Shown here: one piece after another, positions 9,378-17,776 of the stretch
Position numbering within the stretch: position 1 is the first letter of the stretch
Layout of the letters: the number at the start of each line of letters is the position of its first letter
NCBI RefSeq assembly: GCF_000513275.1
Contig: NZ_CBVJ010000033.1
Span: 1-61,188, forward strand
Direction: 5' to 3'
DNA length: 61,188 nucleotides
Origin: Paenibacillus gorillae
Lineage (GTDB): Bacteria > Bacillota > Bacilli > Paenibacillales > Paenibacillaceae
The notes under the pieces: model-generated
What the model was told of the DNA's origin: nothing
The model's database searches: none
Seen by the model: only the letters and a program-made list of their open reading frames with translations
Position numbers and translations under genes: made by a program

Positions 9378-10133
9378 CTAAGCAGCCATCCTAACGCCGA
9401 AGCCGGCAATTGGGCCAGTATGCTGCATGATAGCTTTCTCCCGCACAGCCTGCTGCAGCTGCAGCGCTTTATTCTGCACGAGGCCAACCGCAATCGCTGC
9501 ATGCGAAGCGTCATGCTGAACGAGCGCGATCAGCGAATTCGTATCATTTAACCGGTATGCAGCGGCAAGCGAACGAATGTAGAGCTTCATTCCCTCTTCC
9601 TTCGGCTCTGGCAATCCTTCGCTGAGAAGCTCCTTCCGAATAACAGCTAATGATCTCCGGGCCCGGTGCAGCGCTGCCTTCACAGCCCCTTCACTAGTCT
9701 GCAGAAGAGCTGCCGTTGCATCTATCGAGTAACCCATCGTTTCCCGAAGCACGAACACAAGCAGCTGCAGCGGCGACAGATGTTTCTGAAGCACATGCAG
9801 CAACGCTTCAATTTCGGCAAAATCATCCTCTGCCTTCGTATCTGCGGCATGGCTATCCGTTTCCAGACGGGCACTTCTGGCTTTTCTCCGAACCCGGTCC
9901 ACCCATGTCGTGCGTGCAATGCGCAGCAGATAGGCTTCCGCATTCGCATGCCCCTCACCATTAAGCTTGCTAATCGCTTTTAGCCAAGTTTCCTGCGCCA
10001 AGTCCTCAGCTTCATGACGGGAAGCGGTGATCGCCATGCAATATCGCCCCAGCGCCGCATCCAGCAGCTTTGTCGTCTCCTCGCCCAGCCGGGCAGCGGG
10101 ATGTTCAACTCCCTCTTGATTCCATCCGTTCAT
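9378..10133 (-). CDS. ECF-type RNA polymerase sigma factor with C-terminal extension
   Basis: A 251-residue sigma-70 family factor. Region 2 spans about residues 20-90, with EAEDLAQETWLKAISKL and the -10 recognition helix leading to TTWVDRVRRKARSAR. Region 4 spans about 105-165, with LSPLQLLVFVLRETMGYSIDATAA and the HTH SEGAVKAALHRARRSL. About 80 further residues follow (170-251), longer than a minimal ECF factor, and such extensions can control activity in some ECF groups. No anti-sigma gene adjoins it; the downstream gene encodes the atypical SDR. A GGGGG ribosome site precedes the ATG. It is divergent from clpP, sharing a 150-base intergenic region. Confidence 0.88.
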   Translation of the reverse strand: MNGWNQEGVEHPAARLGEETTKLLDAALGRYCMAITASRHEAEDLAQETWLKAISKLNGEGHANAEAYLLRIARTTWVDRVRRKARSARLETDSHAADTKAEDDFAEIEALLHVLQKHLSPLQLLVFVLRETMGYSIDATAALLQTSEGAVKAALHRARRSLAVIRKELLSEGLPEPKEEGMKLYIRSLAAAYRLNDTNSLIALVQHDASHAAIAVGLVQNKALQLQQAVREKAIMQHTGPIAGFGVRMAA

Positions 10134-10291
10134 TCCAGCACCCCCTTATTCAGTAAACGAATTACCCGCTTCAAAAGATACGCCTGTGTTAAAAAAATAA
10201 ACCGGATTTTTTTCGTGAAAAATCGTATCCTGTCAGGTCGTTAATTCGTCTTCCTAGCGAAAACCAATTATGAAACATGGAGGAATGTCAA

Positions 10292-10876
10292 ATGAGTTCA
10301 TATGTCCCTTATGTAGTGGAGCAGACGAAAAACGGCGAGCGCTCCTACGATATTTATTCCCGTCTGCTGAAGGATCGGATCGTTTTCCTGGGGTCCGCTA
10401 TCGATGACCAGACGGCAAACAGCATCATTGCCCAAATGCTGTTTCTAGCGGCGGAAGATCCAGAGAAAGAAATCTCGCTGTTCATAAACTGTCCGGGAGG
10501 CTCAACAACAGCAGGCTTCGCGATCTACGATACGATGCAATTTATTAAACCGCCTGTTCATACGATTTGTATCGGCATGGCCGCTTCCTTTGCCGCTATT
10601 TTACTGCTGGCAGGTGAAAAAGGCAACCGGTTCGCGCTGCCAAGCAGCGAGATCATGATCCACCAGCCGCATGGCGGCGTACAAGGGCAAGCATCCGATA
10701 TCGCCATCAGTGCCAAGCGGATCTTGGATACCCGCGCCAGATTGAACCGGATCGCCTCCGACCGGACCGGCCAGCCGCTGGAGCGGATTGACCGCGACAT
10801 GGATCGCGATTACTTCATGTCAGCTCAGGAGGCCGTTGATTACGGCATGATTGATAAGATCATCACATCGCTGTAA
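10292..10876 (+). CDS. clpP: ClpP-family protease subunit, divergent copy
   Basis: A 194-residue ATP-dependent Clp protease proteolytic subunit, a cytosolic serine protease that forms tetradecamers fed by Clp ATPases. The triad is intact: Ser99 in GMAAS, His124 in IMIHQPHGG and Asp169 in [10 protein letters not shown]. The start is the ATG at 10292, eight bases after GGAGG; an in-frame ATG five codons earlier overlaps the ribosome site. Compared with the usual housekeeping enzyme the sequence is changed around the active site ([20 protein letters not shown] instead of SMGAFLLAAGEKGKRYALPN) and in the handle helix ([14 protein letters not shown]). It therefore looks like a second ClpP paralogue rather than the main one. 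It is monocistronic. Confidence 0.9.
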   Translation: MSSYVPYVVEQTKNGERSYDIYSRLLKDRIVFLGSAIDDQTANSIIAQMLFLAAEDPEKEISLFINCPGGSTTAGFAIYDTMQFIKPPVHTICIGMAASFAAILLLAGEKGNRFALPSSEIMIHQPHGGVQGQASDIAISAKRILDTRARLNRIASDRTGQPLERIDRDMDRDYFMSAQEAVDYGMIDKIITSL

Positions 10877-10962
10877 TACAGTCTGATACCCCCCATAGTA
10901 CGGCCAATCCAAATTAATGATCACTCCAACCACCTGCACCGGTTGGCTGATGGACCTGATTA

Positions 10963-11019
10963 CACAAAGGGGCTGTCTCGGCCTGGCGCGAAAACGCCAG
11001 TCGTGACAGCCTCTTTGTA
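10963..11019. terminator. Bidirectional terminator between clpP and gpsB
   Basis: A long hairpin: outer arms ACAAAGGGGCTGTC and GACAGCCTCTTTGT, inner arms TGGCG and CGCCA around CGAAAA. It lies between convergent clpP and the gpsB-like gene and could serve both. The T tract is weak on each side. Confidence 0.65.
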
Positions 11020-11046
11020 CAGTTCGTGCTTGCAGGAAAATGTGCC

Positions 11047-11349
11047 TTACACCCGCGGGCGCAAAAGCTCTCTTTTCTCGCCGAACACTTTCATTTCCAG
11101 ATCCTCGATCCGGCGTTTAATCATAAATTGATCGTATGATTCCTTGTTCTTCAACAGTTCAACATGAATAGCGGCGAGATCCGCTTCATATTTGAGAATC
11201 AAATCCTGCATCCGGCTATAATCCTTTATGATTTCATCAAGAAAATCATCCACCTCATCCGGATTGTAGCCGCGGAATTTTTTCTCGAATTGCTTCGCAT
11301 GAACAGCGTTTGCAGTTAATGTAATGCCATAGTTGCCGAGCTCGCTCAT
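11047..11349 (-). CDS. gpsB: GpsB-like DivIVA-domain cell-division protein
   Basis: A 100-residue cytosolic protein. The N-terminal DivIVA lipid-binding/coiled-coil domain is clear (KKFRGYNPDEVDDFLDEIIK, residues 23-42), followed by a coiled coil (about 43-75). The short C-terminal helix KRRIEDLEMKVFG matches the trimerising GpsB tail. This short two-part layout points to GpsB, which shuttles between lateral and septal wall synthesis by docking penicillin-binding proteins, rather than to full-length DivIVA. The ATG at 11349 is preferred over an upstream TTG seven codons earlier that overlaps the AAAGGGG ribosome site. Transcribed alone. Confidence 0.85.
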   Translation of the reverse strand: MSELGNYGITLTANAVHAKQFEKKFRGYNPDEVDDFLDEIIKDYSRMQDLILKYEADLAAIHVELLKNKESYDQFMIKRRIEDLEMKVFGEKRELLRPRV

Positions 11350-11460
11350 AATACGTAATACCCCTTTCAAGCGCTTTTCAAATCAATCAATAAAAACTTT
11401 ATAGTATTAACTATACGATGTTTGAGGGTGTTTTGCCAAATCTTTGACCTTTCAACTTGA

Positions 11461-11500
11461 AAAAACGCAGCAAAACCGTGCAGTATTGCGGTTTGCGGCA
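11461..11500 (-). terminator. Rho-independent terminator after the EamA gene
   Basis: On the minus strand GCAAACCG and CGGTTTTGC pair (one bulge) around a ten-base loop, followed by TGCG and a T6 run, a short distance after the exporter stop codon. Confidence 0.65.
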
Positions 11501-11515
11501 GCTCTTACCTGCTGA

Positions 11516-12463
11516 CTAGACCCCCATAGAATGCGGCCCAGAGCGCTTTTGCTTTCGTTTCAACCATTCAGGCAAGGCAATGCCGACGAGCACCAGCACA
11601 ACGCCGGCCCATTGGAGTCCGCTAACATGCTCATGCAGGACGAATGTCGACAGCAGTACGGCCACTGGAAGTTCGGCTGCACCCAGAATGCTGGCCATTC
11701 CCTCTCCGATATGGGGAATGCCGACCGCGTATAATAATGGCGGTATAAACGCTCCAAAAAATCCGAGCAGCGCTCCAAATAGCAGCAGCCCCTCGAATAA
11801 ATGCCCGTTGAACAGAAAATGCGGAGGAAATAAGATGAACGCCAAGGCAACCGAGCCGGTGCTCATCCATGCGCTGCGATATGCCGGATGTGCGTCCGGA
11901 ACTGCTTTGCCGCTGAATAATATCATGAGCGAATAGCTGATGGCGGCCAATAGCCCCAGTCCCATGCCCGTCAGATTGAATGATGCCCCTCCGGGAGCCG
12001 CTAATCCTGCTGCCAGCGCTGTTCCGATTAACAGGACGACAAGTGAAATCAAAATCGCCCTGTTTGGCCTTTTACGCTGAATAATAGCTTGCAGGACGAC
12101 ACCAATCCAAGTGAACTGGAATAGCATAATGATAGCAAGCGATGCCGGAATATACTTGAGCGAGTGATAATACAGCAAACCGGTCACCCCAGAAGGCACA
12201 CCTGCCAGCACCAGAAGCAGCTTATGCTTCCATTCCAGCTTCCGCCACTTTGCGGACGGATCAGACAGACTTTCAGCCTTGGCACCTCGCTTTTGCTTGA
12301 ATTTGATAAATGCTGCCAATAGCCATGCCAGCAGAAAACCGAATGACAGCTGGCTGCCAACCACCTCTCCCAGCGTAAATCCGTGGTCGTAGGCGTGTAC
12401 GACGATGGTCGATAGAATACCATAGCTCATGGCGCCAGCTAGGACGGATATCAAATATTTCAT
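11516..12463 (-). CDS. EamA/DMT-family transporter, probable exporter
   Basis: A 315-residue inner-membrane protein with ten predicted spans in two homologous halves, the layout of the drug/metabolite transporter superfamily. The first half ends near residue 150 and the second begins around LTGMGLGLLAAISYSLMILF. A charged cytosolic loop (KFKQKRGAKAESLSDPSAK, about 54-72) separates spans 2 and 3. DMT proteins export amino acids, nucleobases or other metabolites; the substrate is not evident from the protein. The gene sits behind a promoter and a structured attenuator, so the substrate or a relative may be the sensed ligand. GGAGG lies 12 bases before the ATG. Confidence 0.85.
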   Translation of the reverse strand: MKYLISVLAGAMSYGILSTIVVHAYDHGFTLGEVVGSQLSFGFLLAWLLAAFIKFKQKRGAKAESLSDPSAKWRKLEWKHKLLLVLAGVPSGVTGLLYYHSLKYIPASLAIIMLFQFTWIGVVLQAIIQRKRPNRAILISLVVLLIGTALAAGLAAPGGASFNLTGMGLGLLAAISYSLMILFSGKAVPDAHPAYRSAWMSTGSVALAFILFPPHFLFNGHLFEGLLLFGALLGFFGAFIPPLLYAVGIPHIGEGMASILGAAELPVAVLLSTFVLHEHVSGLQWAGVVLVLVGIALPEWLKRKQKRSGPHSMGV

Positions 12464-12510
12464 GGGGTTAAATGTCCTCCTGTCTAAGCGTTCATGCCTC
12501 TATAGAACGC

Positions 12511-12640
12511 AAAAAAACCTAACTGCGGCGGGAAAAACCGCTTGGCGGTTCTCTCCGATCATTCGCAGTTAGGAAGTTAAGGCTCCCTGTAGGACCCCCG
12601 CCCTTCTTGCTTCAATATGCGGGGTTATACGAGACATGAA
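12511..12640 (-). promoter_or_regulatory. Structured transcription attenuator, purine-riboswitch-like
   Basis: Read on the minus strand. The 5' segment CTCGTATAA (12633-12625) matches the P1/J1-2 start of guanine-class aptamers. Then come P2 arms CCCCGC/GCGGGG, a GTCCTAC junction resembling UUUCUAC, a P3 helix AGGGAG/CTTCCT with loop CCTTAA, and AACT where purine riboswitches have J3-1. Downstream, CCTAACTGCG and CGCAGTTAGG form a terminator with an inner hairpin (AACCG/CGGTT) and a T7 run (12517-12511). The 5' terminator arm overlaps P3' and J3-1, so the two folds exclude each other, predicting ligand-dependent readthrough. The 17-base P2 loop is not canonical and P1 is weak, so the class is uncertain. 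The attenuator itself is well supported. Confidence 0.6.
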
Positions 12641-12673
12641 CTGTTCACAAATTAATCTTTTTCATATCGTCAT

Positions 12674-12702
12674 ATGCTACATGACAGGTGAGTTATTGTC
12701 AA
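12674..12702 (-). promoter_or_regulatory. Sigma-A promoter of the EamA leader
   Basis: Perfect -35 TTGACA (12702-12697), a 17-base spacer and a -10-like TAGCAT (12679-12674) on the minus strand. Transcription would begin about 30 bases before the putative aptamer. Confidence 0.65.
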
Positions 12703-12745
12703 TCGGCTAATAATCGCCGCATACTGAGAAGCAGAAATAAAAAAC

Positions 12746-12774
12746 TTGCAGTTCGTGAAAAAAGGGTATAGAAT
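12746..12774 (+). promoter_or_regulatory. Promoter of the T-box leader
   Basis: TTGCAG (12746), a 17-base spacer and TAGAAT (12769), giving a start near 12781, immediately ahead of the T-box leader. Confidence 0.55.
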
Positions 12775-12780
12775 GCTCAT

Positions 12781-13079
12781 TAATCAAGCGTTATTCGAAT
12801 AGCATTGACAGGCAATGACGGAGAGAGTAAGCAAGGTTACATTCCTGACAGGGACGGTGCGCCACCGATTGAGAGCCGCCGAGCGAATGTCCTGGCCGAA
12901 GTTCACTCCCGAGCCGGAACTTGAAGGCAAGTCCTTTTGCGGCTTGCAGTAGAGCTCCCCGTACTCTCTGCGTTAAAGAGATCAAAGTGAGATCGCGCGC
13001 CGCCTTAGAGCTCAAGGCCAGCCGATCTAATTAGGGTGGTACCACGGCTTCTCGTCCCTTGCGGAGAGGAGCCTTTTTT
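12781..13079 (+). promoter_or_regulatory. T-box leader, Phe-specific (UUC specifier)
   Basis: A T-box riboswitch that binds uncharged tRNA and controls the following DAHP synthase by antitermination. Stem I opens with GGAGAGAGTAAGC (12820 on). Its lower part closes by GCAAGG/CCTGGC and ACATTC/GAATGT pairs. The specifier loop 3' side reads CGAAG-UUC-A then CTCC, which aligns with the CGAAA-GGC-A specifier arrangement of the B. subtilis glyQS leader. The codon is therefore UUC (12902-12904), phenylalanine. The antiterminator carries AGGGTGGTACCACGG (13033 on), whose UGGU would pair with an ACCA tRNA end. The terminator is GGCTTCTC/GAGAGGAGCC plus T6 (13046-13079). Confidence 0.92.
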
Positions 13080-13120
13080 GCGTTCATTTTCATAACAAAA
13101 CAATAAGGAGATGTTCAAAT

Positions 13121-13961
13121 ATGAGCTATAACCATCTACTCGTCAGCCGAGGAAAACAAACTGAAAATACATCGATTCACCTCGGGTCTACAATCATTGG
13201 GGGCGGACAACCGGCGATGATCGCCGGCCCTTGCTCCGTGGAAAGCTATGAGCAGCTTCGCTCTGTCGCAGCACTGTTGAAAAAAACAGGCGTTAACGTC
13301 CTTCGCGGAGGTGCCTTCAAGCCGAGAACTTCTCCTTACGATTTCCAAGGGCTTGGTCTTGACGGACTGAAGCTGCTGAAAGAGGTCGCCGATGAGTTTA
13401 ACTTAATTACCATTAGCGAAATCGTCGATCCTAGACATTTGGAGCTGGCTGGCGATTATATCGACGTTATCCAGGTCGGTGCTAGAAACATGCATAACTT
13501 CGAGCTGTTGAAAGAAGCCGGACGATTGTCCACGCCGATTCTGCTCAAGCGCGGTTTGTCGGCTACGCTGGATGAATTTCTGCATGCTGCGGAATATATT
13601 TTGTACGGCGGGAATAAAAACCGTCATGCTTATCGAAAGAGGTATCCGCACCTACGAACGGGCGACGCGCAATACACTCGATATTTCGGCGGTTCCATTG
13701 CTCAAGCTGGAGACGCATCTGCCGGTATTGGTCGATGTGACGCATTCCACCGGCCGCAAAGAAATTATGGCGCCTTGCGCCAAAGCTGCCCTTGCAGCAG
13801 GCGCTGACGGCGTTATGGTAGAGGTACATCCAAACCCGGCTGCTGCCCTCTCCGATTCCGCCCAACAGCTGGACTTTGAGCAGTTCGAAGCTTTCTACAG
13901 TGAAGTCAAACGGTCTGGGCTGCTCTCCCCGGCTGCTTCAGCCGGAATTACAGTTTCTTGA
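13121..13961 (+). pseudogene. aroF: DAHP synthase (AroA(G)/AroF type I-beta), frameshifted
   Basis: 3-deoxy-7-phosphoheptulonate synthase, first enzyme of the shikimate pathway, joining PEP and erythrose 4-phosphate. The first frame gives [25 protein letters not shown] and [15 protein letters not shown]. After residue 167 the matching frame switches and continues [34 protein letters not shown] and [12 protein letters not shown]. Removing one A from the A5 run at 13616-13620 restores a 279-residue protein of normal length. There is no chorismate mutase domain. The T-box upstream fits Phe feedback on aromatic synthesis. Both halves are otherwise intact, so a sequencing error or a very recent mutation is likely. 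AAGGAG precedes the ATG. The 3' end overlaps the converging gene by 14 bases. Confidence 0.88.
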
Positions 13962-15085
13962 AGTCGCTTTTCATAATTTTGAGCACGAGATTCGGCCATT
14001 CCGGGTTCGCAGGACAATATTTGCGGGCGATCTTCTCCACAGTTGTATAGCCTTTGTTGACGTAGTTTTTAGAGAGCAGCTGTCCGAACTTCAGTACGCT
14101 GTCACCCTTCGTCTCAAAAGTGAATGCGCGGTTATGGGGATTGCTGCCGGTAGCGTTTAAGCCGAACAGATTGATTTTTGATTTTTAGCCAGCTTGCTTT
14201 GCCGTTGCCGCTCTCAAGCTTCATGACGGCAATGGTAAAATAAGCGTTAATGCCGTATTCCTCTTCGATTTTTAATATCGCTTGCTCCAAGTTCTGTCCG
14301 GCGAGTGCCGTATTATCGAGAATTTCGGCGATATGTGATTCGGTCAGTCCCGAATCAGCACCAACAATCGAGGATGGCTTGAGAGGTTCTGTTTCTTTCT
14401 CCTCCGGAAGCGGCTGCGGAATTGTTATACGCAGCGTATCCTCATTGCGCAGGTAGGCTTGTTCAATGACTTGCTGCAGCCGTTCCGGGGTTTCTGCTGC
14501 TGAGGCGGACTGATGAAGCTCCTTGACGTAGCGGCCATGCACAAAGCCTCCGTCTTTAAGAGCCACCCAGCCATTATCAAGCGAACGATCGATGACAAGC
14601 TTCGTCCCCTGCTTAACGACCTGGACGATTTCTGAATTGGCATTGGACTCAGAGCGGATGTTCAAATAATGTGCCGTTACCTCGTAGACAGGATCAGCGG
14701 GTTGCGGTTCGATGGCGGGCTTATTGCCTGCAGCCTCATCGGCAGGTATGCTGCTTGAAGTCTCGCTCGTTACATCTATTGGCAAGTCGCTAGCTGCTTG
14801 CGGTTCCGTAGACGCTGATGAAGCAGATTCATCGGAACTGCTCGCTATATGTACGGATGGTCTTTTCTCCGGCTGGGGAGCTGAGAATGAGAAGTTGTCA
14901 GCCGGTGCCTCCAACTGGGGCAGGGACAGCCATTCTTGATCTAGAGAAGCTGTTAAGGAAACACCTTGGGACTTATCAACAGCGGCTGACTTGCTATATG
15001 GATCGGGAAATTGCATACCTAAAGTCGTGAGTAAGGCTGCACAAAGCACATAAACGAACCATTGCAGATTCCGTTTTTTACGCAT
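13948..15085 (-). pseudogene. SH3b/glucosaminidase cell-wall hydrolase, frameshifted
   Basis: Exported peptidoglycan hydrolase. The ATG at 15085 follows GGGAGAGG; N-terminal KKRNLQ and a hydrophobic span form a signal or anchor. A Ser/Pro/Ala-rich linker runs to about residue 130. A bacterial SH3 domain follows (YEVTAHYLNIRSESNANSEI to GFVHGRYVKEL). The C-terminus is a GH73-type glucosaminidase (FTIAVMKLESGNGK, with LFGLNATG and YVNKGYTTVEKIARKYCP in the next frame). Deleting one base in the A5 run (T5 at 14182-14186 on the plus strand) joins the halves as KSKINLFGLNATG, giving 378 residues. As written the protein stops before the active site is complete. Sequence error is a strong alternative to pseudogenisation. 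Confidence 0.8.
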
Positions 15086-15429
15086 ATTCGTACCTCTCCC
15101 TTCATCACCTTGCGATATAGGATAGATTGTACACACGAGATATTGCGAAGCATGTCAAACGTTCTGATGGCGCCGTTGGTATATTTGTCGATAAACAAGC
15201 TGTATTATGGCCGATATTGACACATGCACGCAGCTCAAAATATTCGTCTTGCCGGAACCTAGCAAATACTGATAGATTAGCCGCAGAAAGCTCTTTCCCG
15301 GCCTGCGGTTGTCCGTCCCGCTCTATCAAATGGAAATCTTTCAACAAAAAGCGCGAATGACGAACATTAAAATTATTAGAAAATTCGGAGACGAACCGTC
15401 CCGTGCCCGGCTTATACAGCATAAATAGC
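15086..15429. other. Intergenic stretch without a convincing gene
   Basis: About 340 bases between the SH3/glucosaminidase gene and the next terminator. A 108-codon minus-strand frame crosses it but has no family resemblance, no good ribosome site, and starts inside the terminator hairpin. I see no RNA gene or repeat. Confidence 0.5.
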
Positions 15430-15463
15430 AAAGGAGCAGAGGAAATTCCTCTGCTCCTTTATT
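15430..15463 (-). terminator. Terminator of the SLH-protein gene
   Basis: A near-perfect palindrome, AAAGGAGCAGAGGAA paired with its complement, ten bases past the stop of the SLH gene. The T tract after it is weak (TTTGC). Confidence 0.8.
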
Positions 15464-15472
15464 TGTAATGGT

Positions 15473-16948
15473 TTAGTTAGCTGTGAAAGAAACGCTGTTT
15501 GCTGCAGCCCAGCTGCCGGCTGGCGTTACTTCATAAGAGACACCTGCAGCCAGCTTGCCGCCGTTCTGTAGTTCAAATACGCCAACAGCGCCTTTACGCG
15601 TCTGTACTTTGTACTGAGCGGTTAACGTTGTCCCGTCCGAGCCTTTCAATTGAATGGAACGATAAGCAAATAGCTCATCCATCGGATCGGCCTTGAGCGT
15701 AACGTTCAAAGTAGCGGAATCAGTCTGTGTGACGGACTCAATGGCAAGCGGCTCGATTGTTCCCGCTACAAAACTGCCGCTATCCAGCGTGAACCAATCC
15801 GACGATACGGTGTATTTCACCCCAGGCTGAAGTGTCATCCCTGCAGGCAGCCGGAATTTCGGCTCTTGCTTGCCATCCGTCGATTGTGTAAAGCCGACAT
15901 AATTAACTGTAATCGGCTCCCCGCCCTCCGGCGTCAATACAGCTTGCCGTGAAGCCAGTGAAGAAATGATCTGCATCGCTTTGCCATCCAGCGTATTGTT
16001 CTCGCCCATCACCACCGCGTTCGCGCCGCGGCCGCCGGCATAAGCCGAGATCAGGTAGCCGTAATCGATAACGCCGTCCGCCCGGAAAGAATCGACCTCG
16101 AACGTATCCATCGCTACTTGACGGGTAGCGTTCAGCTTAATTTTTTGCTGGCTGGAATCGACCTTGAACGTTTGCTTGCCTTTGTAGTTCAACGTGTACA
16201 CCGTATCGGCTTTCATCGTATGAACCGGTACGATGTAAGTCGCGATAGAGCCCGTCTTCAACCGGGGCTGATTATTAAGCTTCAATCCGTTATCGAAGGC
16301 AAAATTTGCAGTCGCAACAGCCGTTTCCTCATCCGTAAGCGTAAGCGGTGCATCGAATGTAACTTCGAACGTGATCGCATTCAGCGCCTTAATGGATTGA
16401 ATTTGAGCCGTTTCTTTACGGATCGCTTGTTCGGACAGCACTAACAGCTGTGCGGTCTCTCCACGTGTCAGCTTTGTCTGGCTGATACCGATGCCGTCCA
16501 TCCAGTAACGAACCGAATTGACGTCGCGCTGCAGCGCTTTTGCAATCATCGCGGCAGCCTCTCCGCGGTCAGCCAACTGGTTGGGCTGAAAGCTTTCTTC
16601 ATCTGTTATCAGGCCGTTCGCAACGGCTTTCTCTACATATTTGGTATACCACTTGCCTGATTCCGAAGCTTCAGGCGCCGATCCGAGCGTCAAGACGATC
16701 ATTTTCACAAGCTCGGCATTCGTAACATCCTTCTCCGCTCTCAGCTTGCCGTCTTCATAGCCTTGAAGCACGCCCTTTTTCACCAGATGCTGTACGGCTT
16801 GGTCAACCTGCTGGTTAAACGCAGCGGCAATGGACTGCGGTGCTGTCCCTGCTGCTGAAGCTGTTGTCATATGAAAGGGGAGCAGCGCTCCTCCGCCAAT
16901 AATTGCTGTTAAAGCTGCGATTGCCGTTTTCCGCTGAATGATGTTCAT
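15473..16948 (-). CDS. S-layer-homology (SLH) domain cell-surface protein
   Basis: A 491-residue exported protein. Residues 1-33 are a signal peptide (IIQRKTAIAALTAIIGGGAL, cleavage near ASAAG). Two SLH-type repeats follow: one with AVQHLVKKGVLQGYEDGKLRAEKDVT (about 52-77, given here as a reading of two halves), one with YVEKAVANGLITDEESFQPN (about 105-124), and a degenerate third up to about residue 180. SLH repeats bind pyruvylated secondary wall polymer and hold proteins on the peptidoglycan. The remaining 300 residues look like Ig-like beta modules (ALNAITFEVTFDAPLTLTDE; SVTQTDSATLNVTLKADP). No enzyme motif is visible. It lies just downstream of a two-component system but is separated from it by over 130 bases. 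Confidence 0.88.
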   Translation of the reverse strand: MNIIQRKTAIAALTAIIGGGALLPFHMTTASAAGTAPQSIAAAFNQQVDQAVQHLVKKGVLQGYEDGKLRAEKDVTNAELVKMIVLTLGSAPEASESGKWYTKYVEKAVANGLITDEESFQPNQLADRGEAAAMIAKALQRDVNSVRYWMDGIGISQTKLTRGETAQLLVLSEQAIRKETAQIQSIKALNAITFEVTFDAPLTLTDEETAVATANFAFDNGLKLNNQPRLKTGSIATYIVPVHTMKADTVYTLNYKGKQTFKVDSSQQKIKLNATRQVAMDTFEVDSFRADGVIDYGYLISAYAGGRGANAVVMGENNTLDGKAMQIISSLASRQAVLTPEGGEPITVNYVGFTQSTDGKQEPKFRLPAGMTLQPGVKYTVSSDWFTLDSGSFVAGTIEPLAIESVTQTDSATLNVTLKADPMDELFAYRSIQLKGSDGTTLTAQYKVQTRKGAVGVFELQNGGKLAAGVSYEVTPAGSWAAANSVSFTAN

Positions 16949-17082
16949 CTTTATCTCTTCCTCTCGCTCAAAGTGTTGTTCGGTACATGCATTAATGATA
17001 GAACAGCACTCTAAAACGGAGCATAAAGATGTATAAACTTTTTATAAACAAGGTCATAACTTTGTTCAAACAAGAAGCGGAA

Positions 17083-17769
17083 TCAGACGGTAAAGCGGTA
17101 TCCGGCTCCCCATACGGTCTCGATAAATTGCGGATTTGAAGGATCAGCTTCGATCTTCTCACGAATGCGGGAGACGTGAACGGTTACCGTCGCAATGTCG
17201 CCGGTCGATTCCAGTCCCCAAATCTTTTCGAACAAACCCTCTTTGCTGAACACACGGTTCGGATTTGCCGCCATAAAAGCCAGCACCTCGAATTCTTTTG
17301 CGGTTAAAGCGATTTCCTTCCCGTGCAGGAAGACCCGGCGTGCCGATTTATCGATCCACAGCTCCCGGATCTCGATCCGATCAGGCTCCTTCTTGCTGTC
17401 GGTAAACCGTTCATAGCGCGACAAATGGGCTTTTGCCCTCGCCACTAGCTCGTTTGGACTAAACGGCTTCGTCACAAAATCATCGGCGCCGAGGCCAAAG
17501 CCGCGAATTTTATCCACTTCTTCTTTTTTGGCCGACACAATCAATATGGGAACATCAAGCTTCTCCCTAATCTGCCTGCATATTTCGAATCCGTCCGTTC
17601 CCGGCAGTTGAAGATCCAGAATGATCAGCTGAAAGCTTCCGCTTAATGCCAACGCCAAGCCTTCACGACCGTCATGGGACATCTCCACGGCAAAATCATG
17701 CAATTGAAAATAATCGCGCTGGAGCTCAGCGATATAAGGGTCATCCTCTATAATTAAAATCCGTTTCAT
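17083..17769 (-). CDS. OmpR-family response regulator
   Basis: A 228-residue DNA-binding regulator. The receiver domain has IIEDD near residue 5, the phosphorylation Asp in LIILDLQLPGTDG (about residue 52) and the conserved Lys in VTKPFSPNEL. The winged-helix DNA-binding domain spans about 130-228 (LTAKEFEVLAFMAANPNRVF; TVTVHVSRIREKI; VWGAGYRF). The start is the ATG at 17769, giving the usual MKRILIIEDDPYI; an upstream in-frame TTG lies inside the kinase gene. It follows the kinase by seven bases and is surely co-transcribed with it. Targets are unknown. Confidence 0.9.
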   Translation of the reverse strand: MKRILIIEDDPYIAELQRDYFQLHDFAVEMSHDGREGLALALSGSFQLIILDLQLPGTDGFEICRQIREKLDVPILIVSAKKEEVDKIRGFGLGADDFVTKPFSPNELVARAKAHLSRYERFTDSKKEPDRIEIRELWIDKSARRVFLHGKEIALTAKEFEVLAFMAANPNRVFSKEGLFEKIWGLESTGDIATVTVHVSRIREKIEADPSNPQFIETVWGAGYRFTV

Positions 17770-17776
17770 AGCTGCA

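Noticed and set aside
12955..12975. UAC (Tyr) as T-box specifier
   Set aside because: GTACTCTCTGC can pair with the leader start, but it lies about 140 bases in. The CGAAG-UUC-A segment aligns with known specifier loops at the proper place in stem I.
15105..15431. 108-codon minus-strand frame as a gene
   Set aside because: It starts inside a terminator hairpin, has no ribosome site and no family resemblance.
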